Assembly: GCA_051877855.1 (NCBI GenBank)
Contig: JBJEJH010000040.1
Location: forward strand, 28,771-92,770
Length of the DNA stretch: 64,000 nucleotides
Reading direction: 5' to 3'
DNA from: MGBC120314 sp051877855
GTDB lineage: Bacteria; Bacillota; Clostridia; Lachnospirales; Lachnospiraceae
In this document: one piece after another, positions 26,354 through 35,715 of the stretch
How the letters are laid out: every line of letters starts with the position of its first letter
Numbering within the stretch: the stretch's first letter is position 1
The notes under the pieces: generated by a model
What the model saw: the letters and a program-made list of their open reading frames with translations, nothing else
What the model was told of the DNA's origin: nothing
Database searches by the model: none
Made by a program: the position numbers and the translations under genes

Positions 26354-26402
26354 TCTAATAAACTTAAAAAAACAAAATAAATACACGAAATTAAGATTGT
26401 AC

Positions 26403-26431
26403 TTGAAAAAAAACAATATTAAAAGTATAAT
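26403..26431 (+). promoter_or_regulatory. Promoter of ispE
   Basis: TTGAAA (26403-26408) and TATAAT (26426-26431) are separated by 17 bp, about 30 bp before the start codon at 26461. Confidence 0.85.
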
Positions 26432-26460
26432 TCTATATATGCTGGTAAAAGGATAAAAAT

Positions 26461-27339
26461 ATGGACAAAATTGTTTTAAAGGCCAGAGCTAAGATTAACC
26501 TTGGACTGGATGTTATAAGAAGAAGAGAGGACGGATATCACGAGGTACGCATGATCATGCAGAGTTTGAAGTTGTATGATAAGCTGACCATGACGAAGAA
26601 GGACGAGCCTGGGGTGACGATTTCCACCAATCTGTTTTTTCTTCCCACCAATGAGGATAATCTGATCTACAAGGCAGTTAAGCTGATGATGGATGAATAT
26701 AACATTACATCGGGAGTTTCCATTGAGTTGGAGAAGGTGATTCCTGTGGCAGCAGGAATGGCCGGAGGAAGCTCGGATGCGGCAGCAGCACTGGTGGGGA
26801 TGAGTCGGTTATTTGGATTGAATGTACCACGGAAGAGACTGATGGAATTGGGCGTTAAGATTGGAGCTGACGTACCTTTCTGCATTATGCGTGGAACGGT
26901 TCTTGCGGAAGGAATCGGGGAAATCCTGACGCCTCTTAAGTCCATGCCGTCCTGCCCGATTGTAATAGCAAAGCCGGGAATCAATGTTTCTACCAAGTTT
27001 GTATATACCCATTTGGTATTGGACGAGCATACCGTTCATCCGGACATCGACGGAATGTTGGAATGTATTCAGCGTCAGGATGTACGGGGGCTATGTGATA
27101 AGATGGGCAACGTACTGGAAAGCGTTACGGAAAAGGAGTATCCGGTCATTTCAGAGTTGAAACAGCAAATGATACAAATGGGTGCCATCAATTCCATGAT
27201 GAGTGGAAGCGGCCCTACCGTATTTGGAATATTTGAAACTGTGGAACAGGCTAAGGCATGTGCATCGGCGTTGAAAAAAAGCGGATTGGCCAAGCAGGTA
27301 TATGTGACGGATGTATTTACACAGACGATGCCAAGATAA
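26461..27339 (+). CDS. ispE: 4-diphosphocytidyl-2-C-methyl-D-erythritol kinase
   Basis: GHMP-family kinase (292 aa) that phosphorylates CDP-methylerythritol in the MEP isoprenoid pathway. The N-terminal KARAKINLGLDVIRRREDGYHEV motif, the ATP-binding PVAAGMAGGSSDAAAAL loop (about residues 96-112) and SMMSGSGPTVFGIF near the C-terminus are diagnostic. AAAGGAT precedes the start. The GntR regulator gene starts 28 bp after its stop. Confidence 0.96.
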   Translation: MDKIVLKARAKINLGLDVIRRREDGYHEVRMIMQSLKLYDKLTMTKKDEPGVTISTNLFFLPTNEDNLIYKAVKLMMDEYNITSGVSIELEKVIPVAAGMAGGSSDAAAALVGMSRLFGLNVPRKRLMELGVKIGADVPFCIMRGTVLAEGIGEILTPLKSMPSCPIVIAKPGINVSTKFVYTHLVLDEHTVHPDIDGMLECIQRQDVRGLCDKMGNVLESVTEKEYPVISELKQQMIQMGAINSMMSGSGPTVFGIFETVEQAKACASALKKSGLAKQVYVTDVFTQTMPR

Positions 27340-27367
27340 AGTGATAGGAGATATGGAGGTTGACGAT

Positions 27368-28039
27368 ATGGGAAAGGATTTGACGATGATGGTAACAGAT
27401 GAATATTTGCCCCTGCGTGATGTGGTTTTTAATACATTAAGACAGGCGATTCTCAAGGGTGAGATGGAACCGGGAGAGCGTCTGATGGAGATTGCCCTGG
27501 CCAATAAGCTGGGAGTCAGCAGAACGCCGATTCGTGAGGCAATTCGAAAGTTAGAGCTGGAAGGTCTGGTAAATATGATTCCGAGGAAAGGTGCTATAGT
27601 TGCATCCATCTCGGAAAAGGATATGAAAGATGTGCTGGAGGTTCGTATCACCTTGGAAGAATTGGCGGTAACACTGGCAATTCAGAACATGCAGACGGAG
27701 GATATTGAAACCTTGAAGAAGGCCGGAAAAGCATTTGAAGATGCAGTTATTTCAAGGGATATCGTGAATATCGTGGAAGCGGATGTGATGTTCCATGATA
27801 TTATCTACAACAAGACGGGAAACAATCGTTTAATTCAGATCATCAGTAATCTTCGCGAGCAGATGTATCGATATCGTTTGGAATATATTAAGGATGCAAG
27901 AACCCACTCCATTCTCATCAGCGAACACAATGACCTTGTGGCATGTATGGAAAAGAAGGATGTGGATGCGGCAAAGAAGACGATCCGTGAACACATTAGT
28001 AATCAGGAACGTGGAATTGTTCGTGCAATAAATAGTTAG
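27368..28039 (+). CDS. GntR-family regulator with FCD domain
   Basis: A 223-aa FadR-subfamily regulator. The N-terminal winged helix has LRQAILKGEMEPGERLMEIALANKLGVSRTPIREAIRKLELEGLV, and the C-terminal all-helical FCD ligand domain carries the expected metal-site residues (Asp in EADVMFHD, His in MFHDIIY and in SEHNDL). I chose the ATG at 27368 preceded by GGAGG; the ATG at 27353 is a close alternative. The effector is unknown. It lies between ispE and spoIIR, an arrangement I recall in related clostridia. Confidence 0.88.
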   Translation: MGKDLTMMVTDEYLPLRDVVFNTLRQAILKGEMEPGERLMEIALANKLGVSRTPIREAIRKLELEGLVNMIPRKGAIVASISEKDMKDVLEVRITLEELAVTLAIQNMQTEDIETLKKAGKAFEDAVISRDIVNIVEADVMFHDIIYNKTGNNRLIQIISNLREQMYRYRLEYIKDARTHSILISEHNDLVACMEKKDVDAAKKTIREHISNQERGIVRAINS

Positions 28040-28104
28040 AAAATGATGAATACCTTCCGGGATTTGGTCAATAATGTAGACATAAAACACGGGAGGTTGA
28101 CCGG

Positions 28105-28740
28105 ATGGATTTATCAAGATGGTTGCTAAGAATTAGAACTGCTGTGTTGGCAGTTCTTTTCATTGTAGCGGGCAATATTATTTTAAATGAAGATGTGGAG
28201 GCTAAGCAGGAGGAATTAAGCAGGAGTCTGATTCGGTTTCACGTGCGGGCAAACAGCGACAGCGAGGAGGATCAGCAGCTTAAGCTTCTGGTAAAGGACG
28301 CTGTGGTTTGCTACATGGAGGAACTCCTTGAGGATTCTTCGGATGTGCAGGAGTCGGCCCGCCGGATACAGGTACATATGGAAGATATTCTGGCGGTGGC
28401 CATGGAGGTCATCCATGAAAATGGATACGACTATGACCTTGAGGGATACATGACAAAGGAGAAATTTCCCTTAAAGGTTTATGGCGATGTGGCATTGCCG
28501 CCGGGAGAATATACGGCATTTCGTATCGATATCGGTGAAGCGGAAGGAAAAAACTGGTGGTGTGTCCTTTATCCGCCGCTGTGTTTTGTCGATATAACAT
28601 ACGGTGTGGTTCCCAAGGAGTCGAAAGAAGAGATGGAGAAGATTGTCGGAGAAGAAGCTTTTCGTTTGACCGAGGATTGCACTGTAGAATTTAAGTATCT
28701 GACTTTTTTAAATCCCTGGTTGGAGGATTTTAATCAATGA
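28105..28740 (+). CDS. spoIIR: Stage II sporulation protein R
   Basis: Forespore-secreted signal protein (211 aa) that activates SpoIIGA, which then processes pro-sigma-E in the mother cell. The N-terminus has a membrane or signal segment (RTAVLAVLFIVAGNIIL), then the family signature LIRFHVRANSDSEEDQQLKL. PPGEYTAFRIDIGEAEGKNWWCVLYPP is the conserved core. Its presence supports a spore-forming host. GGGAGG lies upstream and can pair with ACCTTCCGG in the leader (28052-28060). Confidence 0.93.
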   Translation: MDLSRWLLRIRTAVLAVLFIVAGNIILNEDVEAKQEELSRSLIRFHVRANSDSEEDQQLKLLVKDAVVCYMEELLEDSSDVQESARRIQVHMEDILAVAMEVIHENGYDYDLEGYMTKEKFPLKVYGDVALPPGEYTAFRIDIGEAEGKNWWCVLYPPLCFVDITYGVVPKESKEEMEKIVGEEAFRLTEDCTVEFKYLTFLNPWLEDFNQ

Positions 28741-28755
28741 AATGAGGTTTGGAAT

Positions 28756-29202
28756 ATGACGAAAGATGTGTTGGTGACAGTGTGCGGAAAGCAGCTTGTC
28801 GACGGACAGTCAGAGGATATTGAAGTAATTAATGTAGGAACTTACCATGAGAAAAACGGAAAGAAATATATTCGCTACGAAGAACATATGGAAGACGGCA
28901 GTGGCGTAATTACCAATATGATCAAAATATCAGAGGATTCTGTGGAAATGACAAAAAAAGGTGCGGTGGGAGCACAGATGTTGTTTCGTGAAAAAGAGCG
29001 GATTAATTCCTGCTATGATACTCCTTTTGGTATGTTGATGATGGTAGTATATACCAAGAAAATTGAGTGCAATGTACAGGAAAATCTCGTAGAACTTACC
29101 GTTGCCTATGATATTGAGATCAATGGGGAATTGATGTCTGATTCGAACGTGTATATCAAGGTAGAGCCTAGAAAAACTGCAAACGTGAATCTTACAGAAT
29201 AA
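28756..29202 (+). CDS. DUF1934 family beta-barrel protein (YwiB-like)
   Basis: A 148-aa soluble protein of the DUF1934/YwiB family, predicted to form a small beta-barrel; function unknown. Family features include the opening DVLVTVCGKQ, RYEEHMEDGSGVITN, FREKERINSCYDTPFG and AYDIEINGELMSDSNVYIKV. It starts 15 bp after spoIIR on the same strand. In many Firmicutes this gene precedes argS, but here the next gene is a minus-strand TetR regulator. Confidence 0.88.
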   Translation: MTKDVLVTVCGKQLVDGQSEDIEVINVGTYHEKNGKKYIRYEEHMEDGSGVITNMIKISEDSVEMTKKGAVGAQMLFREKERINSCYDTPFGMLMMVVYTKKIECNVQENLVELTVAYDIEINGELMSDSNVYIKVEPRKTANVNLTE

Positions 29203-29211
29203 TAAAACACC

Positions 29212-29817
29212 TTATATAATTTTGAAAACTTCAATAATTCCACATATGCATTTGAATAAATAAGGCTTATACTCTTCAAAACAAACAGGTTCGCCCTTAA
29301 GAATTACGGAGTGGCAGGTGCTGCTTACCAGTTCGAAGATCGTGTAGAGCATTAAATCCGGATTGTCCCATTTTGAACCATCGGATTCAAGCATCTCATA
29401 GTAGATGGCAAGGACATCCAATTTGTTCTTGACATCCTCTCTCGATAAAGCCTTGGAAATAAATCCGTAAGTAAGATTTTTATTGATAAACTTTAAAAGC
29501 TTCGTATCAACGGATAAACGGTTCAGTAAGTCATCGGCGATAAATATAATCTTTTCCTCAACTGAAGTAACTTCAGGATGTTGTTCTAAATCATTAATGA
29601 CAGCCATGAGAAGTTGTTCCGCCTTTTGCGCAACGAGCTTCTCAATGAGGTCATCTTTGTCTTTAAAATAAGAATAAAATGTCCCTTTAGCAACGCCTGC
29701 ATTGTTTACAATGTCAGAAATTGTTGTGTTAGAGATACCTTTGTTAATAAAAAGAGAGAACGCATGCGATAAAAGTGCGGTTCTCTTTTTTTGTTTGTTT
29801 TCCTCTGCTTTTCCCAT
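29212..29817 (-). CDS. TetR/AcrR-family repressor
   Basis: A 201-aa TetR-type repressor. The N-terminal helix-turn-helix is visible as GISNTTISDIVNNAGVAKGTFYSYFKDKDDLIEKL. The C-terminal helices form the ligand pocket (ligand unknown). It is divergent from an MMPL exporter gene; the 177-bp gap holds three near-identical TGAC-N5-GTCA sites, the likely operators for both genes. The start at 29817 is followed by MGKAEENKQKKRTALL. Confidence 0.92.
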   Translation of the reverse strand: MGKAEENKQKKRTALLSHAFSLFINKGISNTTISDIVNNAGVAKGTFYSYFKDKDDLIEKLVAQKAEQLLMAVINDLEQHPEVTSVEEKIIFIADDLLNRLSVDTKLLKFINKNLTYGFISKALSREDVKNKLDVLAIYYEMLESDGSKWDNPDLMLYTIFELVSSTCHSVILKGEPVCFEEYKPYLFKCICGIIEVFKII

Positions 29818-29899
29818 AAATACGCCCTCTCAAGTTATTCAATCTGTACACTATCTTAACATAAGAATTGGATTTTGCAATACTAAAATAAAAAATAAA

Positions 29900-29975
29900 T
29901 GACTTTTGGTCAATTTATTATTGACTATTGGTCAATAATTTGCTATAGTGTGTATCTAGAAATGACCAATGGTCA
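29900..29975 (+). promoter_or_regulatory. Exporter promoter with three TetR-type operator sites
   Basis: TTGACT (29921-29926) and TATAGT (29944-29949) with a 17-bp spacer form the promoter. Three palindromic sites surround it: TGACTTTTGGTCA (29900-29912), TGACTATTGGTCA (29922-29934, covering the -35) and TGACCAATGGTCA (29963-29975, just after the start site). Spacing of 22 and 41 bp puts them close to whole helical turns. Confidence 0.88.
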
Positions 29976-29994
29976 AAAATATAGGAGGGGGATT

Positions 29995-32070
29995 ATGTTA
30001 AAGGTTTCAGAAAAAATAGTTAAATACCGTTTCCTGATACTATTATTAAGCATCACACTTCTGATTCCGGCCGGGATAGGATTTATTAACTTAAAAGTAA
30101 ACTACGATATTTTGTATTACCTTCCGGATGATATCGAAACTATGCAGGGTCAGGACATCCTGATGCAAGACTTTGGAAAAGGTGCGTATGGAATGCTTGT
30201 CTGTGAGAATATGAACAGCGCACAGGCAATTGAGATGGCACAACAGGTAAAAGAGATTGATCATGTTGCAGAGGTAATCAGTTTTAGTGACTTGACCAAT
30301 GGCGGCGTGCCAAAGGAAATGCTGCCGGATTCAATAAAAGATGTATTTTTCTCAACCGATGGCAATGTGGAGTTGATGTTCATCTTCTTTGATACAACGA
30401 GTTCAGCGGATGAGACGATGGCGGGCATCGAAGAGATTCGAAAGATTGCAGGAAAGCAGTGTTTCTTATCCAGTATGTCCTCCATTGCAACAGATACAAA
30501 GAATCTTGTAGAAAGCGAAATGTTTGTGTACACCGTCATTGCAGTCCTTTTGTGTATGTTGGTATTGGGATTGACAACGGATTCCTTTATGTTGCCGGTG
30601 CTCTTTATGATTAGTATCGGAATGGCAATTCTTTATAATCTTGGAACGAATTTTATTCAGGGTGAGATTTCCTATATCACAATGGCATTGGTTGCGATTT
30701 TACAGCTGGGTGTTACAATGGACTATTCCATCTTCTTATACCACAGCTACAAAGAAGCAAAACAAGAGTATACAGATAGTAAAGAAGCAATGGCACACGC
30801 CATTGAAGCTACCATTACATCCGTTACGGGTTCATCCCTTACAACCATTGCAGGATTTCTGGCAATGTGTTTTATGTCCTTTACCCTGGGTATGGATATG
30901 GGAATCGTAATGGCAAAAGGGGTTGTGTTTGGTGTAATTTGTTGTGTAACCATTCTCCCTTCCCTTATTCTTGTTTTTGATAAATGGATTGCGAAGACAT
31001 CACATAAAGCACTTACCATTAAAACCGAAAAAATTACGAGATTTATAACAAAGCATCACGTAGCGTTTGCAATTCTGATGGTTGCGCTTTGGATTCCGGC
31101 AATCTATGGTAACAATAATGTCAACGTATATTACAAACTCGATGAAAGTTTACCGATTGATCTGCCAAGCCGACAGGCGAATATAAAGCTTGAAGAAAAT
31201 TTTAATATGAATTCAGTATCCATGGTATTGGTCAGTGCCAATATGTCTTCCAAGGACACAAAGGAATTATTAGAGGAACTTCAAAATGTTCCGGGAGTTG
31301 AATTCTCGTTAGGATATGACTCCGTTGTAAGCGCTATGATTCCGGAGGAATTCGTTCCGGATGAAATAAAGAGTAAGCTGAGCAGTGACAATAAAAAACT
31401 TCTTCTTGTGTCATCTGCTTATCAGGTTGCGACGGATGAGGTAAATGAGCAATGTGAACAATTAGAGTCGATTATTAAAAGATACGACCCGGAGGGAATG
31501 CTTGTTGGTGAGGCGGCAGCAACAAAAGATCTGGTAAAGATTACGAATCATGATTTTAATGTTGTTAGTGTCATCAGTATAGGAGCAATTTTTGTACTGA
31601 TATTTATTGTATTAAAGTCTGCGGTATTGCCAATTGTTTTAGTACTTGTTATTGAATTTGCCATCTTTGTGAATATGGCGACTGCATTTTATATGGGAAC
31701 AACGCTTCCGTTCATTGCATCGGTGTGTGTAGGAACCATTCAGTTAGGTGCAACTGTAGACTATGCAATCCTGATGACCACCAGATATAAGAAAGAGCGA
31801 ATGTCAGGTTGTGAGAAGAAAGAAGCAATTGAAATTGCCTTGTCCACTTCGATTAATTCCATTTTCTCAAGTGCGTTAGGATTCTTTGCGGCAACCGTTG
31901 GTGTGGCTCTATATTCCGATGTAGACCTCATCGGTGCAATCTGTATGCTTCTTGCAAGAGGTGCCCTTATGAGTATGGTAATTGTAATTGTAATGTTACC
32001 TACCATGTTGTATATATTTGACCGTATCATATGTAAGACCACGATAGGAATGAGCAAATTGAATCATTAA
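29995..32070 (+). CDS. MMPL/RND-family exporter
   Basis: A 691-aa membrane transporter of the MMPL/RND superfamily, with two repeats of about 345 residues, each one helix, an extracytoplasmic loop and five helices. The repeats share QLGVTMDYSIFLYHSYKEA and QLGATVDYAILMTTRYKKE, with the Asp-Tyr pair of the proton relay. The start at 29995 follows AGGAGGGG; the longer frame from 29899 crosses the operators. It is followed 40 bp later by a heptad-repeat protein in the same operon. Substrate unknown; lipid, peptide or drug export is possible. Confidence 0.92.
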   Translation: MLKVSEKIVKYRFLILLLSITLLIPAGIGFINLKVNYDILYYLPDDIETMQGQDILMQDFGKGAYGMLVCENMNSAQAIEMAQQVKEIDHVAEVISFSDLTNGGVPKEMLPDSIKDVFFSTDGNVELMFIFFDTTSSADETMAGIEEIRKIAGKQCFLSSMSSIATDTKNLVESEMFVYTVIAVLLCMLVLGLTTDSFMLPVLFMISIGMAILYNLGTNFIQGEISYITMALVAILQLGVTMDYSIFLYHSYKEAKQEYTDSKEAMAHAIEATITSVTGSSLTTIAGFLAMCFMSFTLGMDMGIVMAKGVVFGVICCVTILPSLILVFDKWIAKTSHKALTIKTEKITRFITKHHVAFAILMVALWIPAIYGNNNVNVYYKLDESLPIDLPSRQANIKLEENFNMNSVSMVLVSANMSSKDTKELLEELQNVPGVEFSLGYDSVVSAMIPEEFVPDEIKSKLSSDNKKLLLVSSAYQVATDEVNEQCEQLESIIKRYDPEGMLVGEAAATKDLVKITNHDFNVVSVISIGAIFVLIFIVLKSAVLPIVLVLVIEFAIFVNMATAFYMGTTLPFIASVCVGTIQLGATVDYAILMTTRYKKERMSGCEKKEAIEIALSTSINSIFSSALGFFAATVGVALYSDVDLIGAICMLLARGALMSMVIVIVMLPTMLYIFDRIICKTTIGMSKLNH

Positions 32071-32110
32071 ATTAACAGTTCAATATGAAATTAATAGGAG
32101 GATGACGATT

Positions 32111-34198
32111 ATGAAAAATCTTAAAAGAATTATAGCATGTACATTGGTTGTTTTGATGGTTTGTACCTGCGTAACACCAAATGTTAATACACAAACTGTA
32201 ACGGCGGGTGAGACCGAACTTCTGCATCACAGCCTTACGGCGGGTAAAACAGAAACGGTATACGTAGTTCTTGATTCAAATGGTAATGTGGAGAAAACGA
32301 TCGTAAGCAATACCTTGAAGAATCCCGAAGGAGATACTTCCTTAGAGGATTATTCGGAGTTAAGGGATATTGAAGTAGTTAAGGGACATACAAAATGCGT
32401 GAAGAATGAAGCGGGGAATATTGAGTGGAAGACCGATGGCGGAGATATTTATTATCAGGGAACTACGGATAAGGAACTCCCGATTACCGTTCATATTGCC
32501 TATGAACTGGATGGGAAAAAAGTATCTGCAGAAGAACTGGCCGGTGCTACAGGACATTTAAAAATAACCTTTTCCTATGATAACAATGTGAAAAAAGAAA
32601 TGGTGATTGACGGAGAAAAATGTACGATATATCAACCATTTTCATTGGTTTCCGGAATTATACTTGACAATGAAAAGGCTAAAAATGTTACTGTGACCAA
32701 CGGAGATGTGGCAGACAGTGGAGATAAGACCACCGTCTTCGGTATTGCAATGCCGGGACTTAAGGAAAGCCTTGGATTCGACGATGTAACGGATTTGGAG
32801 ATTCCTGAGGAAGTTGTCATCGAGGCAGATGTCAAAGATTTCTCGTTGATGACCACAATTACGGTTGCTTCCAATAACGCACTCGAAAAGTTAGGGCTTG
32901 ATGACATTGATTCCATCGATGATTTAAAAGCTGATATAGATAAACTGAAAGATGGAATGGGAGAGATAACGGATGGTGCCACAGAATTATCGGATGGTGT
33001 GGTGAAACTCTCTGACGGAACAGACACACTTTCTAATGGTGTGAATGATCTGAGTAATGGCGCTGCAGAATTAAAGGAAGGTGCATATAAACTTGCGGAT
33101 GGTGCCAGTGAGTTAAATGACGGTGCGAATCGTTTGAAGGATGGACTCAAGTCTTTAAGTGACAGCGCACCCGCTTTGGTAGAAGGGGTTGGTCAGCTTA
33201 CGAGCGGAGCCGATCAGTTGGCAAGTGGAATTGCTGAGATTACAGCCAATAATGATGCACTGAATCAGGGGGCGGCAACTCTCAGTGACGGATTGATGCA
33301 GCTGAATCTTGCATTGACTGATGAAAATACAGTAAATCAGATTGTACTGCTCACACAAGGTTCGGATACTTTTAGTGCAGGATTGGGAAATGCTTCCGCA
33401 GGTCTTGAACAAATCGTCGCCGGTTACAATTATAGTGAAGGAGATTTGGCAGTGGTCATTGGCGGACTTAGCGCATATGCAGAAACACTTGCGGCAAATC
33501 CGGATACGGCGGAAGTAGGCGGATATATCAATGCATTGATCGGAGCATATCAAGGTTTGTATGATAACACCAGTGCTGTGGCCGGCGGAGTTAGCGCATT
33601 AAACGGAAGTTATGGACAGATTAACGGAGGAATAAACAGTCTGGCAGGAAATCTTACGAATGTATCCCAAGCCGTAGGTCAGTTATCTGCCGGATCGACA
33701 CAGTTAAAGAGTGGTATATCGGTTTACACGGATGGTGTTAACCGGGTTGCACAGGGAATTGGCAGTGTGGATGCCGGACTGAATTCCCTGAATGGTATGG
33801 TGCCATCTTTGGTGGGCGGTATCGATCAGTTATCTGCCGGTGCAAATACTCTTGCGGATGGTACTTTAGAATTAAAGAATGGTTCGAACAGCTTGGCCGG
33901 AGGAACGGATAAACTTGCCAATGGTACGACGGATCTTAAGAATGGTGTTGGTGATCTTGTAAGTGGTGTTTCCGCACTCCTTGACGGTAGTGTGGAACTC
34001 AAAGACGGTGTTGTAAAGTATAATGATGAAGGTATCAGCAAATTATACGACACGGTAAATGATTCTCTGGTCGTATATTATGATCGCTTGAAGGCGGTTT
34101 CAGACTATGCAAAAGAGTATAAGACCTTTGCAGGATGCAGGGATGATATTGAATCCAGTGTGAGATTCATTTACAAGTCCGGAGAGATTAAAAAATAA
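32111..34198 (+). CDS. Secreted heptad-repeat (LxxG) protein, YhgE-related
   Basis: A 695-aa exported protein with an N-terminal signal (MKNLKRIIACTLVVLMVCTC). Residues ~30-260 form a beta-rich domain. Residues ~270-410 and ~540-660 are long runs of a seven-residue pattern with Leu and Gly (LSDGVVKLSDGTDTLSNGVN), as in the heptad-repeat region of YhgE/Pip-type proteins. The multi-helix membrane domain of YhgE is absent. Some stretches (AETLAANPDTAEVGGYINAL) break the pattern. It is downstream of the MMPL exporter and likely its surface partner, an inference from operon position. AGGAGG precedes the start. Confidence 0.82.
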   Translation: MKNLKRIIACTLVVLMVCTCVTPNVNTQTVTAGETELLHHSLTAGKTETVYVVLDSNGNVEKTIVSNTLKNPEGDTSLEDYSELRDIEVVKGHTKCVKNEAGNIEWKTDGGDIYYQGTTDKELPITVHIAYELDGKKVSAEELAGATGHLKITFSYDNNVKKEMVIDGEKCTIYQPFSLVSGIILDNEKAKNVTVTNGDVADSGDKTTVFGIAMPGLKESLGFDDVTDLEIPEEVVIEADVKDFSLMTTITVASNNALEKLGLDDIDSIDDLKADIDKLKDGMGEITDGATELSDGVVKLSDGTDTLSNGVNDLSNGAAELKEGAYKLADGASELNDGANRLKDGLKSLSDSAPALVEGVGQLTSGADQLASGIAEITANNDALNQGAATLSDGLMQLNLALTDENTVNQIVLLTQGSDTFSAGLGNASAGLEQIVAGYNYSEGDLAVVIGGLSAYAETLAANPDTAEVGGYINALIGAYQGLYDNTSAVAGGVSALNGSYGQINGGINSLAGNLTNVSQAVGQLSAGSTQLKSGISVYTDGVNRVAQGIGSVDAGLNSLNGMVPSLVGGIDQLSAGANTLADGTLELKNGSNSLAGGTDKLANGTTDLKNGVGDLVSGVSALLDGSVELKDGVVKYNDEGISKLYDTVNDSLVVYYDRLKAVSDYAKEYKTFAGCRDDIESSVRFIYKSGEIKK

Positions 34199-34207
34199 AT
34201 CTAAGCA

Positions 34208-34239
34208 AAAAATGCCGGGTTTAAATACCCGGCATTTTC
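34208..34239. terminator. Bidirectional terminator between convergent genes
   Basis: AAAATGCCGGGT and ACCCGGCATTTT form a 12-bp stem with A and T flanks that serves both strands. Confidence 0.9.
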
Positions 34240-34244
34240 AATGA

Positions 34245-34694
34245 TTATTTCTTTTTCTTAAACTTTGCGAAGAGACCCTTTTTCTTAGGCTCCTCCTTCA
34301 CCGGCATACCACCGCGAACGGATTTGATACCCACGATGTAAATACCACTGACTTCGGCCTTAACTTCCGCTTTGATAGGAATATTATTAAAAACCTTCTC
34401 ATCAGCGATTAAAGTCATAATTCTCGGACCGACCTTAGCCTTAACGATTGGAAGCTTGGCACCACGAAGATACTTTGGTGTCTGATCCAGCACAATCTTA
34501 GGTAAAGCGGCGTCTTTCATCTTCATTCGTTTCTTATCGATGATCAGCATCGACATGACCTGCTTGGCAGCTTCAATCTGAGCCTGCTGCGCATCTGCTT
34601 TCTTACGAAGGCTGTTGCCATAAATAATAAGTGCAATAAATGCAACAAGAAGAACAGCGAGGACGATCAAAACGATTTTTAATGCTAAAGGCAT
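34245..34694 (-). CDS. Small membrane-anchored protein, function unknown
   Basis: A 149-aa protein with an N-terminal membrane helix (LALKIVLIVLAVLLVAFIALIIYG), a short helical stretch rich in Ala, Gln and Lys, a small beta-rich domain (about residues 65-125) and a very basic tail (KKKGLFAKFKKKK). No family recognised. GGAGGGT lies upstream on the minus strand. Confidence 0.6.
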   Translation of the reverse strand: MPLALKIVLIVLAVLLVAFIALIIYGNSLRKKADAQQAQIEAAKQVMSMLIIDKKRMKMKDAALPKIVLDQTPKYLRGAKLPIVKAKVGPRIMTLIADEKVFNNIPIKAEVKAEVSGIYIVGIKSVRGGMPVKEEPKKKGLFAKFKKKK

Positions 34695-34806
34695 ACGAAT
34701 AACCCTCCTGTATTTCGTTTAACTTGTTTATTGTACCATAAAAAATGTAAAAATCAAATACATTTCATTGTACCCACATCAAATGGTAAATCCGGTAACA
34801 TAAAGT

Positions 34807-35538
34807 CTATACAAGGGATTTGTTCTTGTCTAACATTTCCTGAATGATTCTTTGCGTGTAAGCCCCGGAAGCCTTGCGATCCTCTGGGGAAAGTTCGGAA
34901 AGAACAATCGGCTTACCGAATTCCAGAACCATATGTGTCTTCTTAAAGAAAGGCTTGTGATCCTCAAAAATGGCAGAGGTATTGCTCTGTGCCATAGGGA
35001 TAATCTTACAGCCGGATTTGTCGGCAATCTTGAGGGATCCCTGCTTAAAAGGTAGCATCTCATCGGTTTTTGCCCTTGTACCTTCCGGGAAAATAGCAAC
35101 CGAATAACCATTTTTAACATTTTCGATACCGGCGAGGATCGTCTTTAACCCCTCCTTCGGACTTGTCCGGTCTAAGAACAGGCAGTGGATATTTCTCATC
35201 CAGGTACGGAGAATCGGAATTTTGTCCAGCTCCTTTTTGGCAATATAGCCTGTCGGCGTCTTAAAGTATAGGTAAGGAACCAGAATATCGAAGTCGCTTC
35301 GATGGTTTCCGACAAAGAGTACGGCCTCATCCTCCGGAATGTTTTCGGTGCCCAGTACGGTGGCTTTGACTCCTATGATAAAGAGTACCTGTCGAAAAAC
35401 GGTACGCACAAATTTTTGTGAAAAATTATCGATTTTTTCCTGCTTATTGCGCCAGAACAGATGGATAAATAAGAAGAGAAAAGGTGATAGTATTATCACA
35501 ATCAGTGCATAAAGTAAGAAAAATATTAATCGGATCAT
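34807..35538 (-). CDS. plsC: 1-acyl-sn-glycerol-3-phosphate acyltransferase (PlsC type)
   Basis: Membrane-bound acyltransferase (243 aa) that adds the second acyl chain in phosphatidic acid synthesis. The NHRSDFD motif (catalytic His and Asp) and FPEGTR acceptor-binding motif are present, with an N-terminal hydrophobic stretch. I start at 35538, where GAGGT lies upstream; the frame extends to 35553 without a ribosome binding site. Ends 113 bp before the next minus-strand gene. Confidence 0.9.
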   Translation of the reverse strand: MIRLIFFLLYALIVIILSPFLFLFIHLFWRNKQEKIDNFSQKFVRTVFRQVLFIIGVKATVLGTENIPEDEAVLFVGNHRSDFDILVPYLYFKTPTGYIAKKELDKIPILRTWMRNIHCLFLDRTSPKEGLKTILAGIENVKNGYSVAIFPEGTRAKTDEMLPFKQGSLKIADKSGCKIIPMAQSNTSAIFEDHKPFFKKTHMVLEFGKPIVLSELSPEDRKASGAYTQRIIQEMLDKNKSLV

Positions 35539-35715
35539 TACTTTACCTCGCATGTTTTATTTTTTTGTTAAGTTTGTTTTGCAATTACCTATTAATTTTA
35601 ATGTAGATAAGATAAAAAAGCAACTTTATTTTGCGGCAGGATTTGTAATTGGGATTGCAATATCCATACATTCCGGACAAATATTTTCGGGTTCTTTTGG
35701 GGAAAATAGAAGCAG

